From assembly GCA_023259575.1 (NCBI GenBank), contig JALRHN010000060.1, positions 1-11,640 of the forward strand: a stretch of 11,640 nt of DNA, read 5' to 3'. The translations under genes and the position numbers were made by a program. Position 1 is the first letter of the stretch, and the number at the start of each line of letters is the position of its first letter. The notes under the pieces are model-generated. The model ran no database searches, was not told the DNA's origin, and saw only the letters and a list, made by a program, of their open reading frames with translations. This stretch comes from Candidatus Kapaibacterium sp. Its GTDB lineage: Bacteria > Bacteroidota > Ignavibacteria > Kapaibacteriales > UBA961. Below, piece after piece: positions 7,222 through 11,640 of the stretch.

Positions 7222-8070
7222 ATGAATGTAGTAGTTATTGGTGCGGGAACCATGGGTAATGGTATCGTACATATTTTTGCTCAATCTGGACATACTGTGA
7301 AAATGGTTGATATAAGCGAAAATGCTTTGCAAAAAGGTTTATCAACTATAGATGGTAATTTATCAAGACAAGTTAAAAAAGAGCTTATTTCTGAAGAATC
7401 AAAAAGTCAGACATTATCTCATATTTCAGTAAGTACCGATTTAATCTCTGCAGTTAAAAATGCAGATTTACTTGTTGAAGCTGCTTCTGAAAATAAATCT
7501 ATAAAAATTCAATTATTCCAAGAAGCCCAAAAGTCTGCACCAGAATCTTGCATTTTTGCAAGTAATACATCTTCTATTTCGATAACTGAATTAGCAGCAG
7601 CTACAAATAGACCAGATAAATTCATTGGAATGCACTTCTTTAATCCAGTTCCAATCATGAAATTATGTGAAATTGTAAGAGGTTATGCTACTTCCGATGA
7701 TACATACTCTACAATCTACAACCTTTCTAAAGAATTAGGAAAAGTTCCAGCTACAGTTCAAGATTATCCTGGATTTATCTCTAATCGTATCCTTATGCCT
7801 ATGATCAATGAAGCAATTTATTGTTTAATGGAAGGCGTAGCGTCTGCTGAGGATATTGATACAGTTATGAAATTGGGTATGGCTCATCCAATGGGACCAT
7901 TAACCTTAGCAGATTTTATTGGTTTAGATATTTGCTTATCAATCATGGAAGTATTATTCAATGGATATGCTGATAGCAAATATAGGCCTTGTCCATTATT
8001 GAAGAAAATGGTAGCTGCTGGACATTTAGGACGTAAATCAGGCAAAGGATTTTTCACTTATTCTGCATAA
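7222..8070 (+). CDS. hbd: 3-hydroxybutyryl-CoA dehydrogenase
   Basis: It is the second soluble NAD(P)-dependent 3-hydroxyacyl-CoA dehydrogenase of the run and the more canonical Hbd. The 282 residues match the usual family length: Rossmann loop GAGTMG (7-12), Asp30, catalytic Ser117, His138 (HFFNP), Glu150 and Asn188 (FISNR), then HPMGPLTLADFIGLD (222-236) and GRKSGKGFF (270-278). The likely reaction is 3-hydroxybutyryl-CoA to acetoacetyl-CoA or the reverse, in beta-oxidation or in C4 acyl-CoA synthesis. It differs throughout from the preceding paralog, so the pair is an old duplication or two recruited genes, not a recent tandem copy. No thiolase or enoyl-CoA hydratase gene is in the window. 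Confidence 0.93.
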   Translation: MNVVVIGAGTMGNGIVHIFAQSGHTVKMVDISENALQKGLSTIDGNLSRQVKKELISEESKSQTLSHISVSTDLISAVKNADLLVEAASENKSIKIQLFQEAQKSAPESCIFASNTSSISITELAAATNRPDKFIGMHFFNPVPIMKLCEIVRGYATSDDTYSTIYNLSKELGKVPATVQDYPGFISNRILMPMINEAIYCLMEGVASAEDIDTVMKLGMAHPMGPLTLADFIGLDICLSIMEVLFNGYADSKYRPCPLLKKMVAAGHLGRKSGKGFFTYSA

Positions 8071-8082
8071 CTATTGATTTTT

Positions 8083-8520
8083 ATGAAGTGTATTATACAA
8101 AGAGTACAATATGCCTCTGTTGTTGTAGATGAAGTAGAAATAGCTTCAATTAAACATGGAATTTTAGCTTTTGTAGGTTATTCTGTGAAAGATACTTCGA
8201 CAGTTAATTCATGGTTAGCTGAAAAGTTAATTGGATTTAGGATATTTTCTGATTCATCAGGAAAGATGAATCTATCTGTTAAAGATATCAAAGGTGAGAT
8301 TCTAATTGTATCGAATTTTACTCTTTGCGCACAGACATCCAAAGGTTTAAGGCCAGGATTTACAGATGCTAAATTACCTGAACAAGCATCTCAATTGTTT
8401 ACAGAATTATATCATTTACTAAAACAATATGATATTCCTGTACGTACTGGACAATTTGGAGCAGATATGAAAATCTCATTAATGAATGATGGTCCTGTCA
8501 CTTTTATATTAGAACAATAA
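8083..8520 (+). CDS. dtd: D-aminoacyl-tRNA deacylase (Dtd)
   Basis: Dtd is a cytoplasmic homodimer that removes D-amino acids (and mischarged glycine) from tRNA. The 145 residues have the expected length and landmarks: QRVQYASV (6-13), GKMNLSV (60-66), the SQFTL-type motif, here SNFTL (77-81), KGLRPGFTDA (87-96), TGQFGADMKISL (122-133), and NDGPVT (135-140) with the Gly-Pro pair that forms the chirality-selective site. The Gln to Asn change in SQFTL is conservative. The start is the ATG at 8083, 12 bases after hbd; the in-frame TTG at 8074 would add only three residues. Its place just before murB may reflect exposure to D-amino acids used in the cell wall, which is inference. Confidence 0.94.
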   Translation: MKCIIQRVQYASVVVDEVEIASIKHGILAFVGYSVKDTSTVNSWLAEKLIGFRIFSDSSGKMNLSVKDIKGEILIVSNFTLCAQTSKGLRPGFTDAKLPEQASQLFTELYHLLKQYDIPVRTGQFGADMKISLMNDGPVTFILEQ

Positions 8521-8531
8521 CCCATTAATAT

Positions 8532-9545
8532 ATGTATTCACATTTTCATCATGATATTACATTAAGCACTACTTTTAAAACCAAAGTAATTGCTAAACAG
8601 CATATCTATATTGAAGATGTACAAGATTCATCTTTACTGATTGAAGAATTAAAGGGAAGAATACCGTTAATTCTTGGTGGCGGAAGTAATTATCTATTTG
8701 TTAATGAAAATCCAGATCTACTTGTATCTATTACTAATGCTTCATTATCAATTGTAGATGAGAACAAAGACTCTATTACAATTGAAGTGGGTGCATCTTA
8801 TAATTGGCATGAATTAGTTTTGTTTTGTCTTGAACAAGGCTGGTATGGTTTAGAGAATTTATCATTAATTCCAGGCACAATAGGGGCAGCTCCGGTTCAA
8901 AATATAGGAGCATATGGAAGAGAGCTTTCTGAATTTGTGATATCAGTTTCTGGTTTTGATATGAATACAGGAAAATATCATGTTTTTACTCATTCAGAAT
9001 GTCAATTTTCATATAGATCAAGCTATTTTAAAACACATCTAAAATCATCTTTTTTAATTACTTCTGTACGATTACAATTATATAAAAATCCTTTAATTAA
9101 AGCAGATTATCCTGATGTTCAAAAAGCTTTACTTGATGCTCATATAAAGAATCCAACTCCTAAAGAAATATCAGAAATTATCATACATATCAGACAATCC
9201 AAATTACCAGATCCCCTTCAGATTGGGAATGCTGGGTCATTTTTTAAGAATCCTTCTATAACTGAAGAATTTTATCATTCTTTAATAAAACGCTATCCAG
9301 GAATACCTTCGTATCCTCAAACTGATGGCACTGTAAAAATTTCTGCAGCTTGGCTAATTGATAGTTGTGGGTGGAAAGGATTTAGAGAACATGATATCGG
9401 CGTTCATAATAAACAAGCTTTGGTTTTAGTAAATTATGGCAATGGAAAGGCAAGAGATATTTATCATCTTTCTATGAAGATTCAAGAATCTATCAAAAAT
9501 ATGTATGGTATTTTTCTTGAGCCTGAAGTTAATATCATTTTATGA
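8532..9545 (+). CDS. murB: UDP-N-acetylenolpyruvoylglucosamine reductase (MurB, type I)
   Basis: MurB uses FAD and NADPH to reduce UDP-GlcNAc-enolpyruvate to UDP-MurNAc in cytoplasmic peptidoglycan synthesis. The 337 residues are close to the E. coli type I length. The FAD domain shows LILGGGSNYL (46-55) and NLSLIPGTIGAAPVQNIGAYG (109-129). YRSSYFK (161-167) carries the conserved Arg162 and marks the type I loop, GNAGSFFKNP (232-241) carries the proton-donating Ser236, and the terminal LEPEV (329-333) supplies the catalytic Glu. It starts 11 bases after dtd without a Shine-Dalgarno and ends 9 bases before the aspartate kinase. This and the next gene both feed peptidoglycan precursors, if the wall is of the diaminopimelate type. 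Confidence 0.95.
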   Translation: MYSHFHHDITLSTTFKTKVIAKQHIYIEDVQDSSLLIEELKGRIPLILGGGSNYLFVNENPDLLVSITNASLSIVDENKDSITIEVGASYNWHELVLFCLEQGWYGLENLSLIPGTIGAAPVQNIGAYGRELSEFVISVSGFDMNTGKYHVFTHSECQFSYRSSYFKTHLKSSFLITSVRLQLYKNPLIKADYPDVQKALLDAHIKNPTPKEISEIIIHIRQSKLPDPLQIGNAGSFFKNPSITEEFYHSLIKRYPGIPSYPQTDGTVKISAAWLIDSCGWKGFREHDIGVHNKQALVLVNYGNGKARDIYHLSMKIQESIKNMYGIFLEPEVNIIL

Positions 9546-9554
9546 GATAGAACA

Positions 9555-10748
9555 ATGTTAATTATGAAATTTGGTGGTTCTGTATTAAAAGATATTGCTG
9601 GCTTTCAGTCTATGCTTTCAATTGTACAAGCATATAAGAATGAAAAACTATTGATAGTTATTTCTGCTTTAGATATTTCAACTCGAATATTATCCAAAGC
9701 CTTATTGATTGCTTCACAAGGATTATTAGATCAAGCTCAAGAACTTATTCTTCAGCTTATTGAAAAACATAGAGTATTAGCAGAAACTCTTTTCGGTGAT
9801 TCTAAAGGATATGATACATATAGAGAATTATTAGATAGCCATAAGAAAAGATTATATAAGATTCTTCATGGGGTATCCATTACAAAAGAAATATCTGGCA
9901 GAGTACAAGATCTCTTTATAAGTCATGGAGAACTCTTGGCATTAGAATGTGTTCATCATTTTATAGAATCCCATAATATTCAACATTCTGTTATCGATGC
10001 AAGAGAAATAATCATTACAGATAATAGATTTGGTTCTGCAAGGCCTTATCGTGAGTTTACTAAACAACATGTTCAGGATACATTATTACCATTATTTAAT
10101 CATAATAATATCTTAATAACTCATGGATTTATAGCATCTGATGAGCAGGGAAATACAACAACCATGGGCACAGAAAGCTCTAATTTAACTGCTTCATTAT
10201 TAGGATCTTTATTACCTGCTTCAGAAATTATTATATGGACAGATATAGAGGGTATACGAAATTCAGACCCCAAATATATTGAGAATACACAATGTATAAG
10301 AAATATGTCGTATCAACAAGCAGAGAGACTTGCTAATCAAGGCCTAAAAGTTATACATGTGTCTATGCTTGAAGATCCATCTAAATCAGGAATTCCAGTT
10401 ACGATTAAATCTGCCTTTAATCCTCATGGTGAATCTACTACAATCACTCATCAAGAAAACACTAGCTTACAGATTATGATTAATATTGCTCATAATGAAC
10501 AGAAATATTTTGTTTTGCCTGATGATGTACTAAAGAAAAACAATACCCAATTACTAATTATACAATCGTCACATCCATCTATCAAAGAGGAATTAATTCA
10601 TAGAATGTCTTATGATTATTCACCAGACATATCATGTGCAATTTCATATTATGCTGATGTACATCTTGTATGGGGTAATAAAAGCTATATAGATACACTG
10701 CAAATGTCTCTCTTTAATAATTTTTTACTTGAGGAATCTATACTATGA
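9555..10748 (+). CDS. lysC: Aspartate kinase, divergent, without recognisable ACT domains
   Basis: Aspartate kinase phosphorylates L-aspartate with ATP, the entry step to lysine/diaminopimelate, threonine and methionine. Amino-acid-kinase landmarks are present: KFGGSV (5-10), VISAL (35-39), SHGE (123-126), DAREIIITDNRFGSARP (148-164), WTDIEGIRNSDPK (228-240) and SYQQAERLANQGLKVIH (252-268). Two things are unusual. The usual TTLGRGGSD loop reads TTMGTESSN (202-210), and the usual KFGGTSV reads KFGGSV. After about residue 300 only some 95 residues remain, without the hydrophobic pattern of the two ACT domains that normally sense lysine or threonine; family members usually have 400-470 residues, against 397 here. 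The ATG at 9555 is chosen, with Met4 (9564) as an alternative. Feedback control may be reduced or different. The TGA overlaps the next ATG. Confidence 0.85.
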   Translation: MLIMKFGGSVLKDIAGFQSMLSIVQAYKNEKLLIVISALDISTRILSKALLIASQGLLDQAQELILQLIEKHRVLAETLFGDSKGYDTYRELLDSHKKRLYKILHGVSITKEISGRVQDLFISHGELLALECVHHFIESHNIQHSVIDAREIIITDNRFGSARPYREFTKQHVQDTLLPLFNHNNILITHGFIASDEQGNTTTMGTESSNLTASLLGSLLPASEIIIWTDIEGIRNSDPKYIENTQCIRNMSYQQAERLANQGLKVIHVSMLEDPSKSGIPVTIKSAFNPHGESTTITHQENTSLQIMINIAHNEQKYFVLPDDVLKKNNTQLLIIQSSHPSIKEELIHRMSYDYSPDISCAISYYADVHLVWGNKSYIDTLQMSLFNNFLLEESIL

Positions 10749-10987
10749 AAACAATTCATGAATTTGTAGACAAATCTAAAGCACCAATTCAAGGGAATAC
10801 ATATAAGGTATCATTACATGGACAACATGTATATTCCGCAGAGATAACTCATTATAAAAAAGGAGCTTGTTGGGCAACACTTACTGTCTTACAACCAGCT
10901 AATCAAGAGATGTCTTCCATTTATAAAAAAGGGGATAGTTTTGAAGTTAAAGTAGCACAATATGAATTCACTTTAATAGAAAGCTAA
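10745..10987 (+). CDS. Unrecognised 80-residue protein coupled to aspartate kinase
   Basis: I do not recognise this protein. It starts in a 4-base ATGA overlap with the aspartate kinase stop, after GAGGA at 10731-10735, and ends one base before the next start, which supports it as a translated operon member. It has no signal peptide or membrane segment. Alternating polar and hydrophobic stretches (TYKVSLHGQHVYSAEITHY, ACWATLTVL, SFEVKVAQYEFTLI) suggest a small, mostly beta-strand cytoplasmic fold. There is one Cys (42), and no CxxC or metal-binding pattern. A function connected with the kinase, such as an accessory or regulatory partner, is a guess from position only. Confidence 0.7.
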   Translation: MKTIHEFVDKSKAPIQGNTYKVSLHGQHVYSAEITHYKKGACWATLTVLQPANQEMSSIYKKGDSFEVKVAQYEFTLIES

Positions 10988-10988
10988 T

Positions 10989-11606
10989 GTGGGATCATTT
11001 GCACAACATGCCTCTATTGGTATACTAAGTGGCCTTACTATTTCCGCTATTTCATTCCAATGTTCACAATTACATATCATTGATTCAATAGCTTGTGGGG
11101 CTTTATGCACTCTGAGTAATTTTGTACCAGATATAGATAGCCAACATTCTAAACCTGCAAGAACAATTAAAGATATTATTACTACTTGCATCACTTCTTA
11201 TATTATCTATATCCTTCCACATATAGATTTTTCCGTCTATATAGTTATTGCTTTAAGCACATTTTTCTTACTTCAATATATATTTTCATTTATTCTATCA
11301 AGAATTACAGTTCATAGAGGAATGTTTCATAGCATACCTGCTATCTTAATATGGAGTTGTATTGTATATAATGCTTGTTATTCATCTACTGAATTAAGCA
11401 AAATATATCTTACGTGTAGCGCAGCAATTGGATATCTATTACATTTAATAATAGATGAACTATATGGATTGATTGATATCAGTGGAGGTACATTTTATCC
11501 GAAAAAGTCTTCGGGGACAGCGTTAAAATTTATAAGCACATCATTGTGGGGAACAATATTGTGCTATTCAATTTTACTGTGTTTACTGTGGTTTTCTTAT
11601 CAATAG
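10989..11606 (+). CDS. Membrane-bound metal-dependent hydrolase family protein (YdjM/DUF457-like)
   Basis: This is an integral membrane protein of 205 residues with about four or five hydrophobic segments (near 8-23, 63-77, 82-104, 116-130, 141-157, 186-203). Conserved acidic/histidine positions match the YdjM/DUF457 family: His7, VPDID (46-50) near the end of a membrane segment, TVHRGMFHS (107-115), GYLLHLIIDELYG (148-160) and the PKKSSG loop (171-176). These His and Asp residues are thought to bind metal; the substrate is unknown for the family. The GTG at 10989 is the only plausible start, because an in-frame stop lies at 10977-10979 and no other start codon follows it before the GTG. It sits one base after the preceding gene and appears to close the operon. 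Confidence 0.82.
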   Translation: MGSFAQHASIGILSGLTISAISFQCSQLHIIDSIACGALCTLSNFVPDIDSQHSKPARTIKDIITTCITSYIIYILPHIDFSVYIVIALSTFFLLQYIFSFILSRITVHRGMFHSIPAILIWSCIVYNACYSSTELSKIYLTCSAAIGYLLHLIIDELYGLIDISGGTFYPKKSSGTALKFISTSLWGTILCYSILLCLLWFSYQ

Positions 11607-11607
11607 A

Positions 11608-11640
11608 TTAGAAATTACATTCCAAATTGATTCTTGCAAT
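11608..11640 (-). CDS. Possible C-terminal end of a convergent minus-strand gene
   Basis: Read on the minus strand from the right edge, eleven codons give IARINLECNF followed by TAA at 11610-11608, one base after the DUF457 stop. A C-terminal aromatic Phe after alternating residues is the pattern of an outer-membrane beta-barrel protein. The stretch is too short to be sure it is coding, and no hairpin separates it from the plus-strand operon. Confidence 0.25.
   Translation of the reverse strand: MARINLECNF

Noticed and set aside
10973..11194. Minus-strand open frame opposite the start of the DUF457 gene
   Set aside because: It is antisense to a gene with clear family motifs, has no ribosome-binding site and matches no recognised family.
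1..11640. CRISPR arrays, transposases, phage genes, tRNA or rRNA
   Set aside because: No regularly spaced repeats, terminal inverted repeats, integrase or transposase motifs, or cloverleaf-like sequences were noticed by eye. The content is otherwise dense housekeeping coding sequence.

Overview
The window is an AT-rich, densely coded piece of bacterial chromosome. Two large exported proteins on the minus strand, one with a C-terminal tail like those of type IX secretion (T9SS) cargo, point to the Fibrobacterota-Chlorobiota-Bacteroidota group. The style of these proteins (motifs such as GLWIGG, FPNPY, SGMYIVKVE) looks most like Ignavibacteria/Kapabacteria-type lineages. That placement is inference from protein style, not from a marker gene. 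I see no mobile element, CRISPR array, rRNA or tRNA.

Layout. Positions 1-3173 (minus strand) hold a T9SS-like secreted protein followed 29 bases downstream by a second exported protein that runs off the left edge; they look like one transcription unit. Positions 3174-3428 are a divergent intergenic region with a Bacteroidota-like -7 box for the minus strand and an imperfect palindrome. Positions 3429-4643 (plus strand) hold nuoD, the 49 kDa-type subunit of respiratory complex I. It stands alone and is closed by a perfect 12-bp-stem intrinsic terminator. Positions 4707-11606 (plus strand) hold a tight run of nine genes: ispD, an RmlD-like SDR, two different 3-hydroxyacyl-CoA dehydrogenases, dtd, murB, a divergent aspartate kinase, an unrecognised 80-residue protein, and a YdjM/DUF457-type membrane protein. 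The last 33 bases may be the 3' end of a convergent minus-strand gene.

How the genes fit together. The nine-gene run is a housekeeping operon of mixed purpose: isoprenoid precursor synthesis (IspD), acyl-CoA oxidation/reduction (two HADs), tRNA proofreading (Dtd), peptidoglycan precursor synthesis (MurB) and entry to the aspartate family, which includes diaminopimelate/lysine (aspartate kinase). Overlaps of 11 and 4 bases and gaps of 1 to 26 bases support co-transcription. Shine-Dalgarno sequences are clear at only about three of the starts, as is common in Bacteroidota relatives.

I found no convincing new multi-gene system. The points most worth a second look are the aspartate kinase with an altered active-site loop and no recognisable ACT domains, the unknown protein translationally coupled to it, the orphan nuoD, the RmlD-like enzyme lacking the usual glycine motif, and the very short spacing between the terminator and ispD.
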